Positions 11,591 through 22,700 of a DNA stretch of 64,000 nt are shown here, piece after piece. The notes beneath the pieces were generated by a model. It searched no databases. It was given only the letters and a program-made list of their open reading frames with translations, and had not been told where the DNA came from. Source of the stretch: Closterium sp. NIES-65 (taxonomy: Eukaryota; Streptophyta; Zygnematophyceae; Desmidiales; Closteriaceae); NCBI GenBank assembly GCA_948144175.1, contig CANXME010000428.1, positions 1-64,000 on the forward strand, given 5' to 3'. The position numbers were made by a program, and so were the translations under genes. Position 1 is the first letter of the stretch; each line of letters begins with the position of its first letter.

Positions 11591-11919
11591 GTCGCTGTGG
11601 CGCGAGGATTGTGTGAGAGTCACTCGAAGGTCTTTGAGGGGCTGCTGATGGGGTTTGCAGAGGCTAAGAAGTGCTTTGGAGCTCCGAGGGCATTCTCTAA
11701 AATCCTCTAAAACACCCTGCAAATCTCCCTTCCCACCCATGTCCGATTCCGTTGTTCCCGCTCCTTCCCCACTCTCTCTTCCCACGCTCCCATCATCCAT
11801 GACCCCTCCCGGCTCCAGATTTTCTCCGCTCCTGCTTATTTCTCACATCACACCCACTCAATCCCACTCGTACAGCCACACTCCTCGCAAAGGCACCACC
11901 TGAGGACCATCTCGAACTC

Positions 11920-12300
11920 TCCCCTTACACACACTCTTTGCCACTACCCGCTCCCCTTACACTTACTCCCTCCACCTTTTTTACCCACTCCCCCCCCCCT
12001 CTTACCCTTACTCCCTCTCCTTTCCCTTACTATCCCTCCCCCTTCCCCTTACTCCCTTCCCCATCCGTTAACCCTATCCCTTTCCCTTATCCTCTCCCTC
12101 TTTCCTTAACTCCCTCCCTTTCCCCTTGCCTCCTTCCCCTTCCTTTACATCGTCTCCTCCCCTGACTTACTCCCCTTCCCCTTAAGCCCTATCTTTCTCC
12201 TTACCCACTCCCCCTCCCCTTCTCCTTACCCACCCCCCGTCCCTTCATCTCCTTCCCCTCCCCTACCCCTCCCCTGACCCCAATCGCCTACCACGACGCT
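11920..12300. repeat. Pyrimidine-rich tract with irregular CCCTTACTCCC-like words
   Basis: Almost all plus-strand bases are C or T, in loose repeats such as CCCCTTACTCCCT and CTTCCCCTTA. Spacing is irregular, so this is a degenerate low-complexity tract and not a telomere repeat. Similar C/T-rich DNA continues to about 15 kb and could be intron sequence. Confidence 0.65.
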
Positions 12301-12939
12301 AGGCTCTCTGCCATGGCCCGTCTCACCACTCGTCCCTACTAAACATTGCAAGGGTTGGGCCTCCGATGTGCGTGTGCAGCCATCACCACACCGCGCCTTG
12401 CTGGGGTGATGCCTCCCACGCGCCTCTGAAGCTTCGCCAGCGGTTCTGCTGCCAAAAACGTGATTATTTCTCTCTCCCCCCCCTCCCCCGGGGCTGTGCG
12501 CCTGCGTCTCATGCAACCCCACTTGTCGCTAGCCTGCCGGAATCCTCATGCTACCCTTCAACACCATAGCGTTGCTCCCTCCCCTCCTTCCCTGCTCGCT
12601 CCCTCTTCCAACTCCCTCCTTTCCCACTCCTCCCCAACTCTCCAACCATACTTTCGTTAGATGTCTCAAAAGTGATACACACATCGCACTACTCCTTTCC
12701 CCTTCTTTTCCCTCCTTTCTCCCCTACCATTTCCCTCTTTCCAGCTCAGCTAGCACCTGCTTCGCCTACACCCTCTTCTGGCCTGCTGCACGGACGGACT
12801 ACGCCCCACAGGCACTATCTTCCGTACACCTTCATGGACCACTATGCTCTTCACTCTTGCTCCCCTCTCCCCTCTCCCTTTCCCCACTTTTTTCCAGCTC
12901 CGCCCGTGCTTCTCCTACACTAGCTCCCTTCCCGCCCCA

Positions 12940-15167
12940 TTTGTTCACCGTCTTGTGCCCCTACAACGCGGGCGTACTGTTCACGGGCAACCTGCGGGCT
13001 GCTGACATGGCTACGGCGGCGATGCGCGGGAGGTTCGGGGCTGCAGGGTGCTCCTTGGCAAGGAGGTGCATGGGGCTAGGAACCAAGTGGGCTGTGCTGG
13101 GCTACTGTTGCTGCTCAGTGCCAGCCAGGTGAAGAAGGTGGGTGGGTCGTATGAGGAACATGGGCTACTTATGGGTCACCAGTCAGGTCACTAGCAGGTC
13201 ATTTTCAGATCACTGTCAGGTCTTTTCCAGGTGACTCGCAGGTCACTCTGACGTCACCCTCACATCACTCTCAGGTCGCTCTCACGTCCCTGTCAGGCGA
13301 TTCTCAGGTGATTCAGCTGTGTGTTAGGTTTTGCTAGTCGTGAAAGGATGGAGGCTGATCTGCTCGAGGCTAAATGCCACCGAGCTGAATGCCTCGCAGC
13401 CGTGTTTTCACTAAAGGTGTCCGATACTCTCTGTGTTGTGATCACCCTGCCATGGTACTATTTAAAGTGGCAAAGCGTGGGACTAACAGGGACTGGCACT
13501 CTTTACTATAGTGATCGCCCTCTTTTTTTTTCTCACCCACCTCACTCGCTTTTCCTTTTTCTCCCTCGTGGCTGTCTCACTCCCCCCCCCCCCCCCCCCC
13601 ACTGGCACCCCCCCCCTCCCCCCACTCACCCATTGTGTTTCAAAAGGATTTTACTTATACATCATCACTTTCTGCTCCCCTCCCTTCCCTCTTCCTCTGT
13701 CCGCACCACCACTCCTTCCCATCACTCACCAGGACACGCAGGTGGAGATACGAGTACCCTGTCTTTTACCAGTCTTCCATCCATTGCCGCTGATGACGCC
13801 TCCCTATCCAGTATGGTTCTTCTGGCACCCTCTTGCTGATCGAAGAGTGAATGCTAGCACTGCTTTACATGTTCACATTGGCATTAGGCTGTTGCTTTCG
13901 GGTGTCCTCTAATTACTGTGGTCCTTCACTATGCGTTGTATGTATGACATATCACATGTATCGATTAGCAAATCATTGTTTATCCCCTCTGCTCTCCCCT
14001 CCTTCCCCCTCCAGCTCTTTCTCTCCATTTCCATCTGTCACACTCAGCTAATGTGTGCTGGAGCCGACAGCCTTCCATGCCAGGCTTCGTTGCTGCCCTT
14101 GCATTTTTACCTCTTCCCTCCCCCATCTTTCTCCCCCATCTCCTCTCCCATCTCCTCCCCCCTCCCATCCTTCCTCCCCGTCCTGCTCCCTCTCCCACTC
14201 TCGGCTTGTATCCCTTTGTGCAGACAGTTTGTTCGTGTGTTCATGCTTCTGTCCTTTGCTGCCCTGCTTTTGGACCCCTTCCAACCGTCCCACCTTCTCT
14301 TTAAACAGTTCAAGTGCGTTGGCGCTGACAGTGTGTTGGTGGCACGGCCTGATGGAGGCGCCAAGGCGGGAAGAGCAGCTAAGACGAGGCAAGGAGATGG
14401 GAGCATGGGAGCATGGGAGCGTGGGAGCATGGGAGCATGGGAGCATGGGAGCGTGGGAGCGTGGGAGCATGGGAGCATGGGAGCGAGGGAGCGTGGGAGC
14501 ATGGGAGCGTGGGAGCATGGGAGCATGGGAGCATGGGAGCATGGGAGCGTGGGAGCATGGGAGCATGGGAGCGTGGGAGCGTGGGAGCTTGCACATTCTT
14601 TCGAAGAACATGCAGCTGCAACAGTGCGACCAGCATGGCAAATGGGGGGAGAGAGACTGTGAATTGGACAAGGAGCTGGCCACCCTCCTGGATGGTCATT
14701 ATCCCACCCCAGGCCCTTTTTCAAACTTTTCAACCGCCCAACCCACGCCTTTTTTCATCCTCCCCTTACGCATTATCCTCCTCCTCCACCCTCTGCATGA
14801 ACCAGCTGTCCCTCCCCAGCTCAGGTCTTCGTCCTCTGCCCGCCATCACCTTCCCATCTGCTCCCCACCATCCCACCCAAGCAGCACCACCGTAGCCATC
14901 GCACCCTTGGACACCACCTCTCCCTCTCCCCCACATCACCGGCACCATGACCACCTGCTCTCACCCGATTCTCTCCCCCCTCCCCCTCCCCCTCCCCCCC
15001 CCCCCCCCCCCCCTCCCCTCTTTCCTCTCGAGGAATCAACTTCTTGCACTGCAACGCCCCACCTTGTCTTCCCCTTTCCGTATCTCTGTGCAGCTGCTTC
15101 TAGCAGTCGCCTTCCCAGACATGGCATGCAGGGAGGTGGGGCTGGTGGAGGTTGCAAGCTGGGGTAG
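12940..15167 (+). CDS. Possible intron-rich gene, not recognised
   Basis: Several short stretches look like exons set in C/T-rich, intron-like DNA. These are PYNAGVLFTGNLRAADMATAA (near 12962-13025); ERMEADLLEAKCHRAECLAAV ending at AAAG|GTGTCC (near 13321-13421); QFKCVGADSVLVARPDGG (near 14308); MQLQQCDQHGKWGERDCELD and KELATLLDG (near 14610-14690); and a Gly-rich end with TAG at 15165-15167 after an acceptor near 15093. Acceptors follow polypyrimidine runs. I could not build one continuous frame, and no domain is recognised. Confidence 0.25.
13170..13320. repeat. Degenerate tandem repeat, CAGGTCACTCT-like units
   Basis: A unit of about 12-14 bases (AGGTCACT, CAGGTCGCTCTCA and similar) recurs roughly ten times with much variation. 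Many units contain CAGGT, so the stretch is full of cryptic splice-donor-like words. Confidence 0.6.
14399..14588. repeat. 8-bp minisatellite GGGAGC(A/G)T, about 24 copies
   Basis: Units GGGAGCAT and GGGAGCGT alternate irregularly for about 190 bp, with one GGGAGCGA. Because 8 is not a multiple of 3, every forward frame gives the same octapeptide cycle GAWEHGSM/GAWERGSV, so length changes never create a stop inside the array. It lies within the possible gene at 12940-15167; whether it is transcribed is unknown. Confidence 0.9.
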
Positions 15168-15536
15168 TTGGTGGTTGGGATTCGGGCCGAACCAAGGTGG
15201 CTGGAGTGGCCAGAATCAACACTGCAAGTCCCAAGGCGTTCACAGTGTGTTTGCAATGTGCCTTAGGCGGCGGCATGCTTGCGACAAACACAAAGGAGCA
15301 CAACAATGCCTCCTCTAGGTCTTTGATACTGGTACTATTTCTTCAAAGACCATAAGATTTTGTTGTTTTGGAATGTGGTAAGTGGTGAGGTCATTCATAA
15401 GACCTACGATGTAATTTGATTGTGAGTCGATTGTGGCTCACATTGCAGGCTCAAAGCCAAGCGTCACTAAGCCTCTTCCAGGCTACCAATCTGCAAGCAA
15501 CCAAGAAGATCAATCTTCATTCAAGAAAGGCAAGAC

Positions 15537-16850
15537 ATGGCAAGTGGCAAAGAAAGAAGATCATCCACGAGATCTACTCTACCCCCAGTCTCCGAGTTGC
15601 AGACCGAAGGAGGAACAACGCCCGGATTAACACCGGAAGCGACGGAACGTTCTACTCAAGCGCCAGTAGCGCCGCCACCAATCTTCAACCCAAGCTTAAT
15701 GGAGGAGTTCTTCAACTTCATGTCGCAGCAGCAGTCCTCACAACCTGCAAACAGCAACAGCGTAAACAACGGAGCGGCACCAATGAGTATTGACAACTCA
15801 TCGTTCGGACGACATAATCAACAAACACCAAATTCGGTCTCACCTGGTTCCTTCACGTTCATGCCGCCTCGCCATCCAGCGACTCCTCTTCCCGCCATCA
15901 AACGAGACACCGAAGAAAACCTGCAAGTACAAGCGCAGTTCAACAACATCCTGCGACTGCACACATCCACACCATTCAACGGGAAAGACTTCTACTCTTG
16001 GAGCTTCGAGTTTGAACTCCTGATGGAAGGCGCAAATCTCTTTGGATTCTTCAACGGTACCTGGCCATATCCACACAACGGCGAAGACAAGGACAAAGAA
16101 AATTATACGTATCACTCCCTGATGGCTTACACCGTTCTTCTCCGAAACCTGTCGCCGAACGAACAACAAAGCATCCGCGCCTACCGGAACTACGCAAACT
16201 CCGCGGAACTCGCCTATCAACATCTGCGAAGCATTCATCAAGCATCCGACAGTGCTACACAAATCCGACTTATGGCACAACTGACAACAGTTCAAATGCA
16301 ACCTGGAGAAAAGGCCATGCTTTACATCAGTCGCTGTCAAGGACTACGCGACAGACTTATTCGCTGCGGAGGAAACTTATCTGAAGAAGCTTTCGTAACC
16401 GTCGTTCTTGCCGGCCTTGGACCTCAATGGCGCACCACCCGTTCACTTCTTTGCGCTCACGGTCGACTCTCCGAAATGCATCTTTGCGCCAAACGTCACG
16501 CCGAACAGCAGGAAATGGACCTGTTCGAAGAACGCAACAACAAAAGGCATCATCAACCAGTTGTTCTTTACACCAATTGACGACAGCCACGTTACCAAAA
16601 CCGAGGACACGTACCTCCTTACTGTCATCTGTGTCGGACTTCAGGGCATACACGCTTCAACTGCCCTCAGCAACAACGACAACCAGCACCATTCTCCCGT
16701 CCTCTGCGACCCGCGCCTCCCCACATCGCGTCAACTCAACAACGACCCGCTACCCGCCTCAACGACTACTTCAACGCGACCGTCAACTTCGACTTCGGGA
16801 CCTGCACAAACATCAAGAATCGTCGCCATGACACGAACAACAGAGTCAAA
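15537..16850 (+). pseudogene. gag: Element E Gag with CCHC zinc knuckle
   Basis: Gag packages the element RNA into particles. The frame opens at ATG 15537. Residues about 140-345 resemble copia Gag: FNGKDFYSWSFEFELL, YTVLLRNLSPNEQ, LAGLGPQWRTTRSLL. A TGA at 16578-16580 follows LYTN. In the same frame just beyond it lies a full zinc knuckle, CHLCRTSGHTRFNC (C-x2-C-x4-H-x4-C), so the TGA is a later break, probably CGA to TGA. The frame closes near 16850 and the protease follows in the +1 frame. Confidence 0.75.
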
Positions 16851-16899
16851 CATCGACTCGTGTATTACCGGCTCACCACCGACTTACAATCCTGACGAG

Positions 16900-18429
16900 C
16901 AACCATCACCACCACCGTCGTCCCTTAACGTGAATCCAACGTACGCCGCCATCGCGAACAGAGCACCCACCGGACCAGACAAATGGTTCCTCGATAGCTG
17001 TTGTGGTCATCACATGTGCTCCTCATCACGATTTCTTCAGCGCGAACGACGCCTTCCGCAAGACGTCATCATCACTGTCGCCAACAACGAAAACCTGCGC
17101 ACCAACAAACAAGGAGTCGTGGAGCTTCATTCAAACGAAACAAACGTGATCATTCAACTAAACAAAGTACTCGTCGTCGACAACCTCGGCTTCAACTTGC
17201 TGAGCGTCAGCCAACTCATGTCGAAAGGCGTTCACCTGGAGTGCGACTCCGACGCCCTGGAAATCCGTCTTTACCACCGAAAAGGGGGGGTCTTCATCGG
17301 TCGTACAATCCAACAAGACGACGTATTCGTCTTCGATTTCGTCCCCGACAAAGGTACCGCTGACAGCGACGGCATAGTCGCTCTCGCACCCTGGACGCAT
17401 CCGCCAGACCTCGACCCGAACTTCAGTCCTGAAGGCTTCTGGTACTCTCATACCATTCCCGAAGCTGAACCCACCAACGCGCTTGCCGTCCTGCAAACAC
17501 AAGCAACAACACCTGAGTCAGCACCCGTCATCGAAACAACAACAGCACCCGTCATAGCACCAACAACCACCGAACCTGCAGTTGAAGAACCAACCGTCGT
17601 CGCGGAGCAACCTTCCGAAACTCCACAGCCTGGTCCCTCCGTCGCGCTACCACCTCTCATCATCAACACGCCACCGACAGCCGCCCAATAGTTAACGCCA
17701 ACACCACGCGCCGTTCATCAAAGTGCAGCAACACACGCCGCCTTCTTCGCCAACGCAGACTTCTATCAACGCTCCGTCGGTCACAGCGCCTCCGAAGATA
17801 TCTGGCATCAACGCCTTGGACATCCTGGAAACAAAACACTTTACAACACAATACAAGCCAGAGTGTTAGACAAGAACGCCCTACTGCTTCCCAACGGACG
17901 TGAACTCGAACGACCACGCGGTACTTGCTTCATCTGCCCGGAAGCAGATCTGCCTCACCAACCGTTTCCGTCACATCACAACCCAAGCGCCCCAGTTTAC
18001 CAACCACTCGAGAAAGTCTACAGCGACATCCTCTACATACCTCGAACTGAAGGACGTGCAGATCTGAACTACGCCATCACCTTCATCGACGCCGCAACGC
18101 GATATGTCTGGCACGTCAACTTACCGTCACGAGACATGGCCCTAGAAGCCTTCACAGCCTGGCTACCTGTCGCTGAACAAGAATCGGGAGCAAAATTGAA
18201 GAGTTTTCAGTCAGATGGCGCAAAGGAGTACCAGTCACACAACTTCACACGGTTCTTGGCAAAAAGAGGCATCAAACGCCTCATCTCTCTTCCTTACGCT
18301 CACCAACAGCAGGGTGTGGCAGAAAGGATGAACAGGACGCTGCAGACAACCATGCGAAAGCTGCTACGTGGAACTCGACTGCCCAACTCAGAATGGCCAG
18401 CAGCGATGGACCATGCTGTCCTCCTGCAC
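16900..18429 (+). pseudogene. pol: Element E pol, 5' part: protease and integrase
   Basis: Protease: KWFLDSCCGHHM at about 16980, where copia proteases usually show DSGC or DSGA, followed by FNLLSVSQLMSKG. A TAG at 17689-17691 breaks the frame. Beyond it lies the pre-integrase block IWHQRLGHPGNKTL (zinc-binding H..H). The integrase core then shows YSDILYIP, ITFIDAATRYVW, SFQSDGAKEYQS and QQQGVAERMNRTL, giving the D, D and E residues of the catalytic triad. Coding stops at VLLH, where element A is inserted. The +1 offset from Gag may be natural frameshifting or an indel. Confidence 0.8.
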
Positions 18430-18557
18430 TGTCAGATTTATATGACATAGTTACTGTAGGCTATAGTGGGGTAGCTCATATGGGGTACAGGTTTCTAGGG
18501 TTGTATTTGTACCAATCTTCCCTTAGTCATTTTTATTCCTGTTCTACAACTCTCACA
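18430..18557 (+). repeat. 5' LTR of element A (128 bp)
   Basis: Begins TGTCAGATTT and ends CTCTCACA, with TG...CA ends. It matches 25820-25947 except for two substitutions. Very short for a copia LTR. It contains GTAGGCTATAGTGGGGTA, shared with the LTRs of B and C. Confidence 0.95.
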
Positions 18558-18585
18558 TGGTATAGAGCGGGTTCCCTGTGGGAAC
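18558..18585 (+). promoter_or_regulatory. Primer-binding site and adjacent hairpin of element A
   Basis: TGGTATAGAGC directly follows the LTR and resembles the initiator-tRNA-Met site TGGTATCAGAGC with one base missing. GTTCCCTGTGGGAAC (18571-18585) comes next and forms a perfect 6-bp stem with a 3-base loop. A closely similar hairpin follows the site in element B. Confidence 0.75.
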
Positions 18586-18659
18586 TTCGCCCAGGGCCCA
18601 CCGAAGCGCGCCCCGAGGCGCGCTAACTTTTTTTTTTCCTCTCTCTCTCGAGCGACCCT

Positions 18660-19650
18660 CCGTGTCGCCCTTTCCTCGCAGCCCCGCCGCCCCTTCAGAC
18701 GCGGCCCCGCCGCCCTCTCAGACGCGGCCCCGCCCGCCCTTTCAGACGCGGCCCCGCCGCCCCTTTCGGACGCGGCCCCGCCGCCCAATTCGACCGCGGC
18801 CCCGCCGCCCTCTCAGACGCGGCCCCGCCGCCCTCTCAAACGCGGCCCCGCCCGCCCTTTCAGACGCGGCCCCGCCACCCACTTCGACCGCGGCCCCGCC
18901 CGCCCTTTCAGACGCGGCCCCGCCGCCCATCTCGGACGCGGCCCCGCCGCCCCCTTTCGGACGCGGCCCCGCCGCCCTTTCAGACGCGGCCCCGCCGCCC
19001 ACTCCGGCGCGGCCCCGCCGCCCGCTCAGACGCGGCCCCGCCGCCCGTTCCGACGCGGCCCTGCCGCCATCACTCGCGGCCCCACCGCCTCGTCGCGGCC
19101 ACCCTGCCCTGGCGCGGCCCCGCCGCCTCCTACCTGCGGCCCTACAGCCGCCTCAACGGCGGCCCTACAGCCGCCTCAACGGCGGCCCTTTGCCGCCCTA
19201 CCCACGGCCGCCTAACAGCGGCCCACCTGCCGCCCTACCTGCATCCCGCCCGCCGATTTCCCTGCGGCCCGTCGCCGCCCTACCAGCGGCCCACCTGCCG
19301 CTCTACCCGCGGCCTACCCGCCGCTCTGCTCGCGGCCCTACAGCCGCCCTACATACGCGGCACAGCAGCAGCCGAGCCGCCCAGCCAGAGCCGAGCCGCC
19401 CAGCCGCAGCCGAGCCGCCCAGCAGCAGCCGAGCCGCCCAGCTGCAGCCGAGCCGCCCAGCCGCAGCCGAGCCGCTCAGCAGCAGCCGGGCCGCCCCAGC
19501 ACCAGCCGTGCCGCCCAGCAGCAGCCGAGCCGCCCCGGCGCAGCCGAGCCGCCCAGCACCAGCCGAGCCGCCCAGCAGTAGCCGAGCCGCCCAGCAGCAG
19601 CCTGGCCGCCCAGCCGCAGCCGAGCCGCCCTGCAGCCGTCGAGTCGCCCT
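18660..19650 (+). repeat. GC-rich CCGCCC minisatellite in the leader of element A
   Basis: Repeats of roughly 20-24 bases such as CAGACGCGGCCCCGCCGCCC, changing further on to GCCGAGCCGCCCAGCAGCA units. The stretch stays open in several frames only because of its composition. I regard it as untranslated leader between the primer site and gag. Confidence 0.8.
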
Positions 19651-19732
19651 ACCTGCACTGTCTGGTGAGCACAGCACTGCCCTACTGCTACTGCGTGCCC
19701 TTCCCCACTGCTTGCACTGCTAGTCTGTCGTC

Positions 19733-22700
19733 ATGGCTACCCCCAGTGTCCTAGCTTTTAACGCTGAGGGCAGAGCCATTGACTTTGAGGTCTGGGTCGA
19801 CGACCTGCAGTTGTTTTTGCAGTGCAATAGGGCAGACGGTCTTTCTCTCTTTGACCTCACCTCTGGCGCCTCTCCTGCTCCTGCTGTTGATGCTGACCCC
19901 ACTGTTCGCTCTCAGTGGGCCACCCGCGATGCTGCTGCACGTCTTGCTGTGCGTCGCCACTTGCCCACCATTGAGCGCGCGCACTTTAGTCGGTACAAGA
20001 GTGCTCAGACCTTGTACGACGCTGTAGTTGCGTGCTACTCCTCCCCTGCCACTGCTGCACTGAGCCGTCTCATGCTACCCTACCTCTTCCCTGACCTCAC
20101 TGCCTTTCCCACTGTCGCTGACCTCATTACGCACCTCCACACTAGTGACACTCGCTACCGCGCTGCCCTTCCTGCTGAGTTCTGCACCACGAACCCCCCC
20201 TCCATGTAAATCACTCTCTACTACGTAGTCGCACGCCTCCCTGACTCCCTTCGCGTAGTCAGCAACCACTTTCTCTCAGTCTGTCCCACCACCCTCACTG
20301 TTGACCTCCTCGAGAAGGCCCTCCTAGCGGCGGAGAAGAGCATTGTCGCTGTAGGGGCTTCTCGTGGTGACCCTCGCACCCCCATCTTTGAGGGGTGCTC
20401 TCCTTCCCCCCTGCTGCCCTCTATTGCCTCTGCTGCTGCTGCCGACCTGCTTGGTCTTGAGTCGGTCGGCGCGGCGTCTGCCCCTAGTGGGAGACGCCGC
20501 TCTGGCAAGGGCAAGGGGGGCAAGGGTGCGGGTGGAGCAAGAGGAGGCGGTGGAGGTGGCGGTGGAGGCGGCGGAGGGAGTGGGGGTGGCAGCGGGAGTG
20601 GTGGCGGAGGCGGTGGTGGTGGTGGCAGCAGCGGAGGAGGCGGCGGCGGTGGCGGCAGCGGTGGGAGTGGTGGCGGTGGTGGAGGCGGAGGAGGAAGAGG
20701 TGCTCGCGGAGGAGGTGGAGCTGGTCGGGGTGGTGCCCCGCAGCGGAGCGGCTCTGGTAGTGGTCAGCGCTAGCAACAGCAGCGTTCGCGGGACATCCCT
20801 CCGCCCCAGCAGCTTCATGAGTGGTACACTCGCCGTAAGAGGGGTGGGGGTGCTGGTCCGTGCACCTACGTCCTTCGTTCCGCCGACCGCGCTGGTGAGC
20901 AGTGTCGGGGTGCCCACCCCACCCAGCGCTGCTTTGGCCGCCTGACGGACGCTTGGCGTCAGCAGTTCCCCGAGGCTAGTGAGATTCCCCACTGGGATGA
21001 GCTTTCTAGGGCTGGTGTAGCGATCTTTGATCTTGACTTTGATGCTATTCTTGCTGCTATGTATGCTGTGACTATTAGTGAGGAGGGTGACTGTTACCGG
21101 TGTTTCCCGCCCGACCCGGGCATTGGTACTGCTGAGCTAGGTGCTTGTGAGGCTGCTGCTCTAGGTGCCAGTGCGTCTGCGCTCTCAGGTACTGGTAAGA
21201 CTGCGCTCTCAGGTACTGCGTCGCCTTCGTCCTCCCTCACCTTCACACTTGACTCAGGGGCTTCTCGCTCCTTCTTTCGAGACCGCACCACCCTCACGCC
21301 GCTTGGTCGGCCGGTTGCGGTCTCCCTGGCTGACCCCTCTGGGGGTCCTGTCCTCTCTCACTTTTCCACTGTCCTCCCGTGTCTGGCTGCCCCCTCGTGC
21401 ACCCTGTCTGGTCTGTACCTTCCCTCGTTCTCGACGAACTTGGTGAGTGGTGCGGACCTACAGGATGCGGGAGTTCACCAGTTCACTCCTGCGAGTCAGC
21501 GGGTGACCCACTGCAAGGACGCACGCACAGGCCGCCACCTGGCCACGTTCTCGCGTCGGCCGGGGTCGAGCCTCTACACCGTGACCACTGAGTCTCCTCC
21601 TGTCCCTGCGTCTGGTCAGGTAGCTGCGTCAGGTCAGGTGTTTGCTGCTGCGTCCCGGTCTGGCCCTGAGTCTGCCCCCTGTTCGTGTCGCCTCCTGTCT
21701 CACGAGACTCTCCTGTGGCACCACCGTCTTGGCCACCCCTCCCTGTCCCGTCTTCGGGGCATGGCTTCCCGTGTCCTTGTCTCTGGTCTTCCCCAGTCTC
21801 TCCCTCCTCTCCCCTCCGGGCCAGGACCTTCCTGTGTCCCCTGTGTCGAGGGTCGCCTCCGGGCTACTCCTCACTCCTCCCACTTCCCCCCGACAGAGGC
21901 TCCCCTGCAGACGCTTCACATGGATGTGTGGGGCCCAGCCCCCGTCCGTGGGCAGGGTTACGAGCGCTACTTCCTGTTGGTGGTTGACGACTACTCGCGT
22001 TACACCACAGTCCTCCCCTTGCGCAGCAAGGGTGCGGTCACTGAGGTGCTGATCGACTGGATCCGCGAGGCTCGTCTCCAGCTCAGGAGGAGCTTCGGCT
22101 CGGACTTTCCTGTTCTGCGTCTGCACTCTGACCGTGGTGGGGAGTTCTCCTCTCGTCTTCTCCAGGACTACTGTCGAGCACAGGGCATCCGCCAGACCTT
22201 TACGCTTCCGGACTCTCCACAGCAAAATGGGATTGCAGAGCGCCGCATTGGCATGGTCATGGATGTCGCTCGTACGTCCATGATGCATGCGGCTACCCCC
22301 CATTTTCTGTGGCCGTTTGCGGTTCGGTACGCAACGCATCAGCTCAACCTTCACCCCAGGGTCTCTCGGCCCGCGATGTCCCCAGTCTTGCTGTGGACGG
22401 GTAAGGTCGGCGATGCGTCTGCGTTCCGTGTCTGGGGGTCTCGGGCGTTTGTCCGCGACTTGTCTGCGGACAAGCTGTCTCCTCGTGCTGCTCCCTGTGT
22501 CTTCCTTGGCTTCCCCCCTGACGCTCCAGGGTGGCAGTTCTACCACCCCTCCTCTCGTCGTGTGCTGTCCTCCCAGGACGTCACGTTCGACGAGTCAGTC
22601 CCCTTCTACCGCCTCTTCCCCTACCGCACTCCTTCCCTTCCCCCGCCGCCGGACTTCCTTGTGCCGGTTCCCCCCCCGGTAGACCCCCTTCCCCCTCAGG

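Larger units (their letters stand above)
9527..12939. other. No confident gene; simple repeats and a hairpin
   Basis: Open stretches exist (for example 10823-11116 minus, Pro/Ala-rich) but none shows a domain or a convincing exon structure. The region contains the hairpin at 10173-10222, a G-rich minisatellite near 11.5 kb and a long pyrimidine-rich tract near 12 kb, listed separately. It looks like intergenic or intronic DNA. Confidence 0.4.

Noticed and set aside
11920-12300. Telomere-like repeat (CCCTTAC words)
   Set aside because: Units vary in length and sequence and do not form a regular CCCTAAA array, so it is only pyrimidine-rich DNA.
14399-14588. CRISPR-like array
   Set aside because: Units are 8 bp with no spacers; it is a simple minisatellite in a eukaryotic genome.
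18578-19723. Long open frame of Arg/Pro/Ala repeats
   Set aside because: It lies in the leader of element A between primer site and gag and is open only because of the CCGCC repeat composition.
20324-20992. Minus-strand Ala/Thr-rich open frame opposite element A Gag
   Set aside because: Antisense of the Gly-rich Gag linker; the sense strand has the recognisable Gag and finger.
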